Assembly: GCA_036164085.1 (NCBI GenBank)
Contig: JAYZJV010000006.1
Location: 1-64,000, forward strand
DNA from: TMED-70 sp036164085
GTDB taxonomy: Bacteria; Chloroflexota; Dehalococcoidia; Lucifugimonadales; Lucifugimonadaceae
DNA length: 64,000 nucleotides
Reading direction: 5' to 3'
The first letter of the stretch is position 1, and every line of letters begins with the position of its first letter. The notes under the pieces were generated by a model. It did not search any database, had not been told where the DNA came from, and saw only the letters and a program-made list of their open reading frames with translations. The position numbers and the translations under genes are program-made. This document shows positions 17,472 to 27,447 of the stretch, piece by piece.

Positions 17472-19112
17472 ATGAAGACTAATCAAGAGATTTTACCAGA
17501 ACAGCTCATTTCGGGTATTAATAATTTTATTTTTTGTTTAAATTTATACAAAGAAAAAATCAATAATTTAAACGTATTTCCTGTACCTGATGGTGATACT
17601 GGTACAAATATGCTTCTAACTATGAAAAGTTTAGATTTATCATACGAAGAAGATGAAAAAGTTGAAAACTTTTTGTTTTCTCTAAAAAATTCTTCATTGA
17701 TGGAGGCTAGAGGGAATTCTGGTGTGATTTTATCTCAATTTTTTCTAGGTCTATTGTCTGCTTACAAACAAAACAAAAGATTATCATTTAAAACATTGGC
17801 CGAATCTATAGTCAATGCTGCTAAAACTACTAGAGAATCTCTTCCTAATCCTGTTGATGGGACGCTAATGACTATTTATGAAGAAGTTGGATCAAAAGCC
17901 CTTAAAAGTTATTCTTCTTCGAAAACATTATCTGATTTTTTGAAGGAATTATCTGAAGAATCTATTAAGTCTGTAAAAAATACGCCTAATAAATTACAAA
18001 TACTAAAAGATGCTGATGTAGTTGATTCTGGTGGTTTAGGTTTTGCTATGATGATAAATTCATGGTTTTTTTCAACTGTTTATAATACAGCAAAAGAGAT
18101 AGAAGAAAATTTAGAAAAAGTATATATGGAGATGATTTCGGGGCTGTCTGATTCTGTATCAAAAGAATTTTATGATGATTCTCAAGAAATTGAATGGGGA
18201 AACTGTACTGTCTTCACTATAACAGGTAAAAATATAAATGTTGAGAATCAAAGGAAAAAAATACCAGAATTTGGGAAGTCTGCTGTAATTACAGGAGATT
18301 CTAGTTTGATAAAAGTTCATATTCATGTATTGGAAACGGAGCCTATTATTCAGTATGCTAATGAAATTGGTAAAGTTGAAAATATTTTTATTCAAAACAT
18401 GGATGAACAGACAAAGGATATTTCTGAGTCAAAAAAAGATTATCAAAACATAAATACTTCTATTATTTCAATATGTGAAGGCGATGGAATTGTAAAACTA
18501 TTTAACGAGACTGTAGGTGATTCTATGCATATCTTGATTGGAGGGCCTAAAAAAAATCCTAGTATAAAAGATATTTTAGAAATCGTGAATAAAATCAAAT
18601 CAGAAAATATAATAATTTTACCTAATAATCCAAATATATTAGTTACTGTAAGAAAACTTTTAGAATTATCTGACAATGAGAACATAAAAGTTGTTGAAAC
18701 AAAATCTATTCAACAAGGGATATCTAGTGTTATATATTTTGATGATAACCAATCTTTTGAAGAGAATATGTCTAATATGAATTCTGCTATTTCTTCGATT
18801 GAGGAAGCCTCTATAACCATTTCTACTAGAGATGTGATTATAGACGATAAGAAAATAAAGAAAAATCAATATATTGCAATTTTGAATGATAAAATTGTAG
18901 ATTCATTTGATGATCCTCAATCAGCATTGGATTATTTATTGAATGAGATGTCTTCAAGAAATGATATTTTAACAGTAATAATAGGACATGATTCAATAGA
19001 AAAAAATCACGATAAATTAGAACAAACTTTTATTGAACAGAACATAGATAAGGAAATAACGATTGTAGAAGGCAATCAACCATACTATAATTATTTCATA
19101 TTAGGAGAATAG
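17472..19112 (+). CDS. fakA: fatty acid kinase catalytic subunit (DAK2 domain, FakA/YloV)
   Basis: 546 aa, typical of FakA/YloV. It phosphorylates fatty acids held by a FakB (DegV) protein, giving acyl-phosphate for phospholipid synthesis. The DAK2 ATP-binding domain is N-terminal: NVFPVPDGDTGTNM (34-47) binds Mg-ATP and EARGNSGVILSQ follows; the C-terminal half is the DegV-like FakA regulatory region. A TATAAT box at 17451-17456 precedes the ATG by 15 bases. The next gene encodes the FakB partner, supporting the kinase role over dihydroxyacetone kinase. Confidence 0.92.
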   Translation: MKTNQEILPEQLISGINNFIFCLNLYKEKINNLNVFPVPDGDTGTNMLLTMKSLDLSYEEDEKVENFLFSLKNSSLMEARGNSGVILSQFFLGLLSAYKQNKRLSFKTLAESIVNAAKTTRESLPNPVDGTLMTIYEEVGSKALKSYSSSKTLSDFLKELSEESIKSVKNTPNKLQILKDADVVDSGGLGFAMMINSWFFSTVYNTAKEIEENLEKVYMEMISGLSDSVSKEFYDDSQEIEWGNCTVFTITGKNINVENQRKKIPEFGKSAVITGDSSLIKVHIHVLETEPIIQYANEIGKVENIFIQNMDEQTKDISESKKDYQNINTSIISICEGDGIVKLFNETVGDSMHILIGGPKKNPSIKDILEIVNKIKSENIIILPNNPNILVTVRKLLELSDNENIKVVETKSIQQGISSVIYFDDNQSFEENMSNMNSAISSIEEASITISTRDVIIDDKKIKKNQYIAILNDKIVDSFDDPQSALDYLLNEMSSRNDILTVIIGHDSIEKNHDKLEQTFIEQNIDKEITIVEGNQPYYNYFILGE

Positions 19113-19121
19113 GTGTATAAA

Positions 19122-19958
19122 ATGTCAAAAATAGCTTTAGTAACAGATAGTACGTGTGATTTACCAGAAAAAGTAGTTATAGAGAAAAATATTACGGTCA
19201 TTCCATTAAATGTCCATTTTGGGGAAGAAACTTTTTTAGACGGAATAGATTTAAAGCCAGATGCTTTTTTTGAAAAATTAAGTACATCTGATATTCATCC
19301 TCAAACTTCTCAACCTTCTGTTGGTAGGTTTGTTGAAACATATAATAAATTACTAAAAACTCATGATTCAATTATTTCTATACATATTTCAGGGAAATTA
19401 AGTGCTACTTATTCCTCTGCGTTACAAGCTCAAAAAGAAATTGGGAATGAAAATATAAAAGTGATCGATAGCATGAATGGAACCTTGGGATTAGGAGCAA
19501 TAATATTTCATCTTGCAACATTAAATCAATCAGGGGAAACCTTTGAAAATATGTTGGAAGAAGCAGAAAAAATCATTCCAAATGCAAATTTTATGGGATT
19601 AGTTCCGACTCTAGAATATTTAGCTAAAGGAGGAAGAATTGGCAAGGCTCGTGAATTCATAGGTTCTCTTTTAAAAATAAAACCTATTCTTGGTGCTGTT
19701 GATGGAGAAATTCAATCTGTCGGTAAAGCTAGAACCTTACTAAAAGGAATGGATTTTATAGTTGAAGAAATAAAAAAACACAAAATTGATACCTTATTTA
19801 TAGTTCATGCCAATCATACAGAAAGAGCAAATCTACTAAAAGATAAGGCTGCAGAAGTTATAGATTCTAAAAATATAGTTATTGCTGAATTTGGACCAGT
19901 AGTAGGTACACATTTAGGTCCAGGTGCATTTGGAGTAGGTTTTATTTCTTCGGAGTAG
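19122..19958 (+). CDS. fakB: DegV family fatty-acid-binding protein (FakB)
   Basis: 278 aa from ATG 19122; a GTG at 19113 in the same frame would add three residues. The ATG gives MSKIALVTDSTCDLP, the usual DegV opening. HPQTSQPSVGRF, SIHISGKLSATY (serine and glycine contacts to the fatty acid carboxylate), VDSMNGTLGLG and the LAKGGRIGKA loop near residue 175 are typical. It presents a bound fatty acid to FakA. It follows fakA almost without gap, and the pair together with PlsY-like and FabI proteins in the window fits exogenous or recycled fatty acid use. Confidence 0.9.
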   Translation: MSKIALVTDSTCDLPEKVVIEKNITVIPLNVHFGEETFLDGIDLKPDAFFEKLSTSDIHPQTSQPSVGRFVETYNKLLKTHDSIISIHISGKLSATYSSALQAQKEIGNENIKVIDSMNGTLGLGAIIFHLATLNQSGETFENMLEEAEKIIPNANFMGLVPTLEYLAKGGRIGKAREFIGSLLKIKPILGAVDGEIQSVGKARTLLKGMDFIVEEIKKHKIDTLFIVHANHTERANLLKDKAAEVIDSKNIVIAEFGPVVGTHLGPGAFGVGFISSE

Positions 19959-19962
19959 ACAA

Positions 19963-22344
19963 TTGGAAGCTTCAAAGAAAGCAAACAAACTAAAGATTTT
20001 AGCTTCTATTCTTTCTCAGGAATATCAATTAGGCCTTAATGACCAATCAGTTGAACTTGGGCTAGATAATTTTATTCAAAATTCTTATAAAGATATAGAT
20101 TGGATTTTTAATGTATATCCAATGAAATCAAGAAATTACAAAAATCTGGGCATCGGCGAACGACATATTTGGGTTAAAAATCTTTTATCCAAAATAGCTT
20201 ATGAAATAAAAATCATTGAAGAAAAAATAACTCATGAAATACTTTTAAAAAACTTACCCTTAGAAACACCTTTAGAGCAGTTACCTTTTATGGATAAAAG
20301 GCATGTTATTAGATTTACTAATTTAGGAATATTTAATCTTGGAGATTTAATTTTGCATTTTCCATTTAGATATGAAGATTATACAAAGATAAAAAATGTC
20401 AATTCACTAATAGAAAATGAAAATGCAACCATTGTTGGCACTATAACAAAAAAGCTTTTAATTAGAAAAATGAATGCCCCCCAAATTATTGTTACCGATA
20501 ATACAGGCTCAATTACGGCAACTTTTTTTAATATGGCATTTTTAGTTAAAAAATTTAAAGTAGGGCAAAAAATTGCTTTAGCAGGCATGATAAAAAAATT
20601 TAGAAACTCATTACAATTTAATAATCCTGAATATGAATTATTTACTAATAACGTGAAAAGATTTGATTATCTCCAACCAATTTATCATTCTACAGAAAAA
20701 TTATCTCAAGAAGTAATAAAAACAAGGATTTCAAGTGCAATTAAAGCAAATGCACTTGATAAATTTGAAGATTTTATACCTGATGAAGTTTTGATTAGAA
20801 ATGATCTTTTTTCAATGAAAGATTCTATAAAAAAATTACATTTTGCAAGAAGCCAAAATGAAAAAGAAAAAGCATCTAGAAGCTTTGCATTTCACGAAGT
20901 ATTTGAAAATCAAATTTCAGTAAAATATCGAAAAAAACAAAGAGAAAAAAATATTTCTTCATATTCTTTTACTTCATTTGAGAAAAATTATCAGACAATT
21001 TGTAAATTTTTACCGTTTGAGTTAACGAAAGATCAAAAAATTTGTGTTGTTGAAATAGAAAAAGACTTGTCTTCGAATTTACCAATGGCACGATTGTTAC
21101 AAGGAGAGGTTGGATCTGGTAAAACCATTATTGCATTGATAGCACTCTTGTGTACAGCTATGGAAAAAAAACAAGGTATTTTGCTGGCTCCTACTGAAGT
21201 ATTGGCAGAGCAACATTTTATCAATTTATCAAATCTGGTTGGAGCAAAAATTGAGTTTGGAAATGAAGATAATATACGTATTTGCAATATCAATAATAGG
21301 ATTAAGATCGCTTTATTAACTGGATCTTTAAATCAACAAATTAAGGAAAAAACTAGATCCATGATACTAAATAATGAACTAGATATTATTATTGGTACGC
21401 ATGCGTTACTTCATGAAGACGCAACAAAGAATCTTTCAGGTCTAATCGTTATAGATGAACAACAAAGGTTTGGAGTTGATCAAAGAAACTTATTGTTAAA
21501 AAGAAAACCTATTCCAAATTTATTAGCAATGTCTGCTACTCCAATACCTAGAACATTAAGCATGACACTTTATGGTGATTTATCATTATCGACTATTAAA
21601 ACAATGCCCAATAGAAAAAGAGATGTAGAAACTTATTGGATGCGAAATGCTCAATTTGATGAAATTACAACAGATATTGAAAAAGAACTTAAATCCGGGT
21701 CACAAGTTTTTTATGTTTGCCCTCATATTGATACCTCAGAAAAAATAGAAGTAGCTTCTGTTTCTCAAGAATTTGAAAGATTAAAAATAAGTAAACTTTC
21801 AAATTATAAAATTATGCTTTTACATGGAAGAATGAATATTGATGAAAAACAGAAGATAATGGAAAAATTAAGAAAAGGAGAAATCGATATATTGGTAACT
21901 ACTCCAATAATTGAAGTTGGTGTTGATATCCCCAATGCTACTTTAATAGTTATAAATTCTGCAGAAAGATTTGGAATTTCTCAACTTCATCAACTGCGTG
22001 GAAGAGTTGGAAGGGGAGAAAAAGAATCAAAGTGCATAATTGTGTCATCGGATGAAATAAATGAATTAACTGCTAAACGAATGGAAGCTGTAGTAAAGAG
22101 TAATGATGGATTTAAGCTTTCGGAAGAAGATTTGAAAATTAGAGGTCCAGGGGAATTTGATAAAACAAAACAAAGTGGATGGTCTTCTGAATACAAAATT
22201 GCAGATCCCTTAGATTTTGATCTCATTAAACTGGTTAACGAAGAGGCAGAATCTATAATAAATCTAGATCCATCTTTGAATAGTTATTCAAAAATTAAAA
22301 AAATTCTAAAAAACTCTAGTACAGCAGACATAAATTTAGGATAA
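19963..22344 (+). CDS. recG: ATP-dependent DNA helicase RecG
   Basis: 793 aa, slightly longer than the usual 690-ish because of an N-terminal extension of roughly 90 residues, as seen in some Chloroflexota and Actinobacteria. It remodels stalled forks and Holliday junctions. The wedge (OB) domain lies around 150-280; Walker A GEVGSGKT is near 380; the DEAD-type box reads DEQQ near 497 in place of the commoner DEQH; SATPIPRTL and the helicase C-terminal LRGRVGRGEKES and TRG-like region follow. Start is TTG 19963 with CGGAG seven bases upstream. Confidence 0.95.
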   Translation: MEASKKANKLKILASILSQEYQLGLNDQSVELGLDNFIQNSYKDIDWIFNVYPMKSRNYKNLGIGERHIWVKNLLSKIAYEIKIIEEKITHEILLKNLPLETPLEQLPFMDKRHVIRFTNLGIFNLGDLILHFPFRYEDYTKIKNVNSLIENENATIVGTITKKLLIRKMNAPQIIVTDNTGSITATFFNMAFLVKKFKVGQKIALAGMIKKFRNSLQFNNPEYELFTNNVKRFDYLQPIYHSTEKLSQEVIKTRISSAIKANALDKFEDFIPDEVLIRNDLFSMKDSIKKLHFARSQNEKEKASRSFAFHEVFENQISVKYRKKQREKNISSYSFTSFEKNYQTICKFLPFELTKDQKICVVEIEKDLSSNLPMARLLQGEVGSGKTIIALIALLCTAMEKKQGILLAPTEVLAEQHFINLSNLVGAKIEFGNEDNIRICNINNRIKIALLTGSLNQQIKEKTRSMILNNELDIIIGTHALLHEDATKNLSGLIVIDEQQRFGVDQRNLLLKRKPIPNLLAMSATPIPRTLSMTLYGDLSLSTIKTMPNRKRDVETYWMRNAQFDEITTDIEKELKSGSQVFYVCPHIDTSEKIEVASVSQEFERLKISKLSNYKIMLLHGRMNIDEKQKIMEKLRKGEIDILVTTPIIEVGVDIPNATLIVINSAERFGISQLHQLRGRVGRGEKESKCIIVSSDEINELTAKRMEAVVKSNDGFKLSEEDLKIRGPGEFDKTKQSGWSSEYKIADPLDFDLIKLVNEEAESIINLDPSLNSYSKIKKILKNSSTADINLG

Positions 22345-22363
22345 ATTATATTATAAAAAAATC

Positions 22364-23356
22364 ATGAAGAAAAAATATAAAGCAGTAAAGTTTTGGGCTA
22401 AAATACCACATGGGATCTGGCTTAGAGAAGCAACAAGTGTTTCGGTTGACAGTAAAGATAATGTTTATGTTTTCAATAGAGGTAATATTCCTTTATTAAT
22501 TTTTGATAAAAATGGAAATCTCAAACAAACATGGGGCAACGATGACCCTTTTGGAGAAATAAAAGTTCAAGCTTTGCGAATAGATTATAAATTACAGACA
22601 TGGGCAGGTTCGAGATTTGTAAGACCACATTCTATACTACTTGATCATGAAGATAATATTTGGTGTGTTGACGACAGTGGTCATAAAATATATAAATATA
22701 ATCAGTCTTTCGAAGTACAATTATCACTGGGTGATGGTAATCCTTCTGAGAGAGAAAGTGGACTCCCTTTCAATAGACCTACTGATATTACAATTAATAA
22801 ATCCAATGGAGATATATTTATTTCAGATGGGTATGGGAATTCAAGAATTCATCATTATGATTCAGAGGGAAAATTTATAAACAGTTGGGGAGAATCTGGA
22901 ACTGGGCCAGGTCAATTTTCACTTCCTCACAATTTATGTATGATAGGTGACGATGAATTGATAGTGTGTGATAGAGAAAATCATAGAGTGCAAATTTTTT
23001 CTACAAAAGGAGAATTTATAAGAGAATGGCATGTTCATAAAGCTACTGCTGTTACTATAGATAATGATGGAAACATTTTTATTGCAGAGCAAGGTCCTCC
23101 TCCCGTTCAATATGGAGTAAAGAATTTAGGTCATTCAGTGGGAATTTGGAATAAAAATGGTGAGCTTTTGAATCGACTTGGTTCAGAACTTCCGGGAGAA
23201 GAACCTGATCAATTTTTATGGCCTCATTCTATTTCTGTTGACTCGAAAGGAAGAATTTTTGTAGCAGAAGTTTCATATGTTGAAGTTGGTAGAACCCTTT
23301 CTCCACCAAGAGAGATGACAAGCCTAAGGGTTTGGGAGCCTTTATCTGACAACTAA
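22364..23356 (+). CDS. NHL-repeat beta-propeller protein (peptidyl-amidoglycolate lyase-like)
   Basis: 330 aa six-bladed beta-propeller of the NHL family. Repeats such as VDSKDNVYVFNRG, LDHEDNIWCVDDSGH, INKSNGDIFISDGYGNSRIHHYD, DRENHRVQIF and VDSKGRIFVAEVS are spaced about 45-50 residues apart. The SDGYGNSRIHHYD and DRENHRVQIF blades are those of the PAL (peptidyl-alpha-hydroxyglycine lyase) group, but bacterial members are mostly uncharacterised. No signal peptide is seen, which argues against a secreted enzyme. A TATAAA box ends 6 bases before the ATG with no ribosome site. It converges on leuS with a 15-nt overlap. Confidence 0.78.
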   Translation: MKKKYKAVKFWAKIPHGIWLREATSVSVDSKDNVYVFNRGNIPLLIFDKNGNLKQTWGNDDPFGEIKVQALRIDYKLQTWAGSRFVRPHSILLDHEDNIWCVDDSGHKIYKYNQSFEVQLSLGDGNPSERESGLPFNRPTDITINKSNGDIFISDGYGNSRIHHYDSEGKFINSWGESGTGPGQFSLPHNLCMIGDDELIVCDRENHRVQIFSTKGEFIREWHVHKATAVTIDNDGNIFIAEQGPPPVQYGVKNLGHSVGIWNKNGELLNRLGSELPGEEPDQFLWPHSISVDSKGRIFVAEVSYVEVGRTLSPPREMTSLRVWEPLSDN

Positions 23357-25789
23357 GTTAATTAGTTTATTTTCGATATATATTTCTTTTATTATTTCTT
23401 TTCCTGAAATATGTTTTTGTATTTTTTCTGAATCATTTATGTATTTTTTAATTTCTTCAATAGTTATATTTTTTTCCATTTCTACTTGATCCCTTAACTT
23501 TCCGTTCACCTGAATAATAAGTGTAAAATCAGATTTTTCTATTAGACCTTCATCAAATGTAGGGTTTACTTGCATATGAACAGAATTTTTATGTCCTAAT
23601 TTTTGCCAAAGTTCTTCTGATATATGAGGACAAATTGGAGAAAGATGAATTAATAATCTTTTTAATGAGTCGGTCCAATCTGATTTGGAAACTTTTCCAT
23701 TACCTCTTATTTTCAAAAGTAAATTAGTGTATTCCATTAAAGAAGCTATAGATGTGTTGTATTTGAAATTTTTCATGTCTTGCAAAACATTTTTTGTAGT
23801 AATATTACTTTTTTGAGTTAAATTTTTAGATTCTTCTTCATCAATATCAACTTCTTTATAATCATTACTAGCAAGATCCCAAATCCTGTGCAACCATCTG
23901 TAAACACCATTTATCCCTGAATCTGACCAGTCCCCCCCTCTGTCCCATGGCCCTAAAAACATTAAATATGCTCTAACAGAATCTGCCCCATATTGTTTTA
24001 CTAAAGGTTCTGGATTTAATGGATTGTTTCTTTTTGAAATTTTCATATGTCTTGCCAACATAACTCCCTGATTAAATAGTCTTTTATAAGGTTCATCAAA
24101 ATCTACATATCCTAAATCTCTAAGAACTTTATTAAAAAATCTTGCGTATAAAAGATGCATTACAGCGTGCTCAGCTCCCCCCATATATTGATCGACTGGG
24201 GACCAATTAGAAATCCTTTCTTTTTCAAAGGGATAATCAATTGATCCTGGGCTTGCAAATCTTAAGTGATACCAAGAAGAGTCCATAAATGTATCCATAG
24301 TATCTGTTTCTCTTTTTAATCTTCCTAATTTTGGATGATTAAAATAAAGGAAATTTTCATCAAGAGTTAAGGGTGATTGTCCAGTTGGCATAAATTCTTT
24401 CACATCTGGTAATACTACAGGTAAGAATTCTTCATCAACAGGTATTATTTTATCGTTGTCATCATAAAACATAGGAATTGGAGTTCCCCAATATCTTTGC
24501 CTTGAGATAAGCCAGTCTCTTAAATGATAGGTAATGGTTTTTTCTCCAGAATTTTTTGATTCGATTAAATTTGCTATGTTTCTTTTAGCATCAATATTGT
24601 TTATTCCATCAAAATCTCCAGAATTTACCAGTATCCCATTTTCTGTGTATGCTTGCTTTAGCTCTGTATTCTTAGATCCATCAGAAGAAATAACTAGTCT
24701 TATAGGAAGTTTGTATTTTTTTGCAAAAATAAAATCTCTTTCATCATGAGCAGGTACCCCCATGACTGCTCCTGTTCCATAAGAAGAAAGAACATAGTCT
24801 CCAATAAAAACAGGAATTTTTTCATTATTTATTGGGTTGATGCAAGATATGTCTGTTTTAACTCCTGTTTTTTCTCTTACAGTTGAAGTTCTATCTATTT
24901 CTGATAATTTTTGTGAGTTTAATATATAGTTTTCAACTTCTTTATTTTTATGTAATTTAAGTTTTTTAATCAATGGATGTTCTGGAGCTAAAACTAAAAA
25001 AGTAACGCCAAAAACTGTGTCAATCCTAGTTGTGAAAGTACTTATTTTTTCATTAGTTTCATTTACCTTAAAATCAATAGTAACTCCCTCTGATTTGCCA
25101 ATCCAATTTTTTTGCATTTGCTTTATTTTTTCAGGCCATTCTAAGTCTTCCATATCAAGTAATTCTTCAGCATAATCAGTTATTTTAAAATACCATTGAG
25201 GCATCATTTTTTTTACTACCTCGGCTCCAGACCTCTCAGATTTACCATCTACAACCTGTTCATTTGCTAAGGTTGTTTGATCTATGGGATCCCACCAAAC
25301 AGGTCCATTTTTTCTATAGGCTAGTTTGTTTTTATACATATCTAAAAAAAACTTTTGATTCCACTTATAATACTCTGGAGTGCATGTTACTAATTTTCTA
25401 TTCCAATCATAAGAATTCCCCATCATATCAAACTGTTTTTGCATATTTTGAATATTGTCAAAAGTCCATTTTTTAGGATTGATATTTCTTTTTATTGCTG
25501 CATTTTCTGCTGGTAATCCAAACGCATCGAACCCTTGTGGATGCATGACATTATAGCCTTCTAATCTTTTAAACCTCGCATGAGCATCTGCTGGAGCAAA
25601 AGCAAACCAGTGCCCTATATGTAAATCCCCCGAAGGATAAGGGAACATTGATAATGCATACCAATTTTTTTTTGAATCAACTCTATCTGGTGTTTTATAA
25701 ATGTCATCTTTTTTCCAGATGGTTTGCCATTTTTTTTCAACCTTCTCTGGGACATAGGTTTTTGAATTACCTTCTTCTTCTTTGAGCAT
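23342..25789 (-). CDS. leuS: leucyl-tRNA synthetase
   Basis: 815 aa class I synthetase charging tRNA-Leu. HIGH is at residues 57-60 in YPSGDLHIGH; the CP1 editing domain shows TTRIDTVFG and GTGAVMGVPAHDERD with its conserved Asp; the catalytic core resumes with HLRDWLISRQRYWGTPIP. The KMSKS loop is changed to KISKR followed by NNP (residues 583-587) where most bacteria have KMSKSKGNV. The anticodon-binding and C-terminal domains are complete. ATG start with no clear ribosome site, divergent from the deacylase gene. Confidence 0.97.
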   Translation of the reverse strand: MLKEEEGNSKTYVPEKVEKKWQTIWKKDDIYKTPDRVDSKKNWYALSMFPYPSGDLHIGHWFAFAPADAHARFKRLEGYNVMHPQGFDAFGLPAENAAIKRNINPKKWTFDNIQNMQKQFDMMGNSYDWNRKLVTCTPEYYKWNQKFFLDMYKNKLAYRKNGPVWWDPIDQTTLANEQVVDGKSERSGAEVVKKMMPQWYFKITDYAEELLDMEDLEWPEKIKQMQKNWIGKSEGVTIDFKVNETNEKISTFTTRIDTVFGVTFLVLAPEHPLIKKLKLHKNKEVENYILNSQKLSEIDRTSTVREKTGVKTDISCINPINNEKIPVFIGDYVLSSYGTGAVMGVPAHDERDFIFAKKYKLPIRLVISSDGSKNTELKQAYTENGILVNSGDFDGINNIDAKRNIANLIESKNSGEKTITYHLRDWLISRQRYWGTPIPMFYDDNDKIIPVDEEFLPVVLPDVKEFMPTGQSPLTLDENFLYFNHPKLGRLKRETDTMDTFMDSSWYHLRFASPGSIDYPFEKERISNWSPVDQYMGGAEHAVMHLLYARFFNKVLRDLGYVDFDEPYKRLFNQGVMLARHMKISKRNNPLNPEPLVKQYGADSVRAYLMFLGPWDRGGDWSDSGINGVYRWLHRIWDLASNDYKEVDIDEEESKNLTQKSNITTKNVLQDMKNFKYNTSIASLMEYTNLLLKIRGNGKVSKSDWTDSLKRLLIHLSPICPHISEELWQKLGHKNSVHMQVNPTFDEGLIEKSDFTLIIQVNGKLRDQVEMEKNITIEEIKKYINDSEKIQKHISGKEIIKEIYIENKLINLVVR

Positions 25790-25863
25790 TATTTATAATT
25801 GTTTATCTTATTATGTAATATAGTATAAATGGATTATTTAAAAATTTAACTTTGGTGAGAAGA

Positions 25864-27447
25864 ATGTTTGATTTAATTATAAAAAATGGCACTGTATATG
25901 ATGGAACTGGAAATAAACCCCAAAAAATCGATTTAGGTATAATTGCTGATAAAATATCCCGATTGGGAAATTTAGATGGAGTTGAATCAAAACAGATTAT
26001 TGATGCTGAAGGGTTATCAATTTCTCCAGGATTTATAGACACTCATTCTCATGCTGATTTTGATATTTTAAAAAATCCTCAACATATGTACGGAATATCT
26101 CAAGGAGTCACAACTGAAATTCTTTCTCCTGATGGGATAGGAATTGTTCCATTAAGTAAATCAAAGTCAAAAGAACACATAAAATATCTATCAGGGATTT
26201 TAGGTCTTCCTACTGAAGAATTTGATGGCACATCTTTTTCTGAAGCTAAGAAATACTATCATAAAAAAAGCAAGTGTAACGTTGCTGTATTTGCTGCTCA
26301 CGGTCCATTGAGATTAGAGCTGTGTGGAATGGAGGATTTGCCATTAGATGGAGATCTTATGAAAAAAGCAAAATACAATCTTGAAGAGGCTTTTGAGCAA
26401 GGAGCAGCTGGCTTTTCAACAGGTTTAGATTACTATCCTCAAACTTTTTCTACAACAGATGAACTAATTGAATTATCAAAAATAGCTGCATCTAAAGACA
26501 AAGTATATTCTGTTCATCTTAGAAGTCATGAAAAAGACAGAGCATTTGCCAATGGAGGCATATTAGAAGCCATAGAAGTAGCAAGAAAGTCTAATGTTTC
26601 TTTATTAGTTGAACATTACAGAACAGTAGAATCAAATGCTGGTGAAATTGATAAGTTACTTGAACCTGTTGATAATGCTAAAAAAGAAGGAATAGATATA
26701 ACTATGGAGACTTATTCTTATCCAGTTGGTTGTACAGTTCCGTTGATATTTTTTCCAGGACCATTTCATCTTGGTGGTTTTGATAATGTTATGTCGATAC
26801 TGAAAGACAAAGCCCAGAGAGAATACTGGGAGAAAGAATTATTAAAAAATTCTCCAAGGCATGATATAGAAGGAGCAATGTGGACATCAATTGGTAATGA
26901 TGACTTAAAAGAGTATGCTGGATTAAGTGTAAAAGATGCAGCAGAAATGGACAACATATCCCCTATACAACACGTAATGGACATAATGTTGAAAACAGAA
27001 TTAAATTGTGGTTTTAGAGTGATTCCTCCCGCTAGTATTTCAAAATGGAGAAAAGTAGAAGAAGATATTATGACTCTTCTACAAAGACCTGATTATTTAG
27101 TTGGGTCAGACTCAGTTCCTACTGGTCAAGTAATACACCCAAGAGCTTATGGATGTTTCACAAGAATACTAGGAAGACTCAGAAGAAGGTTTAATATACC
27201 TCTTGAGCTTTTGATTAATAGAATGACAAAATTTCCTGCAGATAAAATAGGATTACAAGGAAGAGGTCATATTAGAGAAAATAATTTTGCTGACTTAGTG
27301 ATTTTTGATCCAGATGAGATAAATGATTTAGCTACTTTTGAAGATCCAGAAATTTTTTCAGTAGGAATCAGAAAAGTTTTTGTCAATGGTAAATTGTCGT
27401 ATCAGAATAAAAAAGAAGTGAACGAATTAAACGGCTACTTCATCTAA
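25864..27447 (+). CDS. N-acyl-D-amino-acid deacylase family amidohydrolase
   Basis: 527 aa from ATG 25864, which has GGTGAGA directly upstream; an in-frame TTG at 25852 would place that ribosome site inside the gene. It is a two-domain metal hydrolase: a small beta-sandwich (LIIKNGTVYDGTG) wraps a TIM barrel. DTHSHADFD (His61, His63), VHLRSHEKD, LLVEHYRT and VGSDSVPTG supply metal ligands and the catalytic Asp; HPRAYGCFTRILGR is the D-aminoacylase hallmark. It would remove acyl groups from N-acyl-D-amino acids; dihydroorotase or D-hydantoinase relatives are less likely. Start of the catabolic block; no signal peptide. Confidence 0.85.
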   Translation: MFDLIIKNGTVYDGTGNKPQKIDLGIIADKISRLGNLDGVESKQIIDAEGLSISPGFIDTHSHADFDILKNPQHMYGISQGVTTEILSPDGIGIVPLSKSKSKEHIKYLSGILGLPTEEFDGTSFSEAKKYYHKKSKCNVAVFAAHGPLRLELCGMEDLPLDGDLMKKAKYNLEEAFEQGAAGFSTGLDYYPQTFSTTDELIELSKIAASKDKVYSVHLRSHEKDRAFANGGILEAIEVARKSNVSLLVEHYRTVESNAGEIDKLLEPVDNAKKEGIDITMETYSYPVGCTVPLIFFPGPFHLGGFDNVMSILKDKAQREYWEKELLKNSPRHDIEGAMWTSIGNDDLKEYAGLSVKDAAEMDNISPIQHVMDIMLKTELNCGFRVIPPASISKWRKVEEDIMTLLQRPDYLVGSDSVPTGQVIHPRAYGCFTRILGRLRRRFNIPLELLINRMTKFPADKIGLQGRGHIRENNFADLVIFDPDEINDLATFEDPEIFSVGIRKVFVNGKLSYQNKKEVNELNGYFI

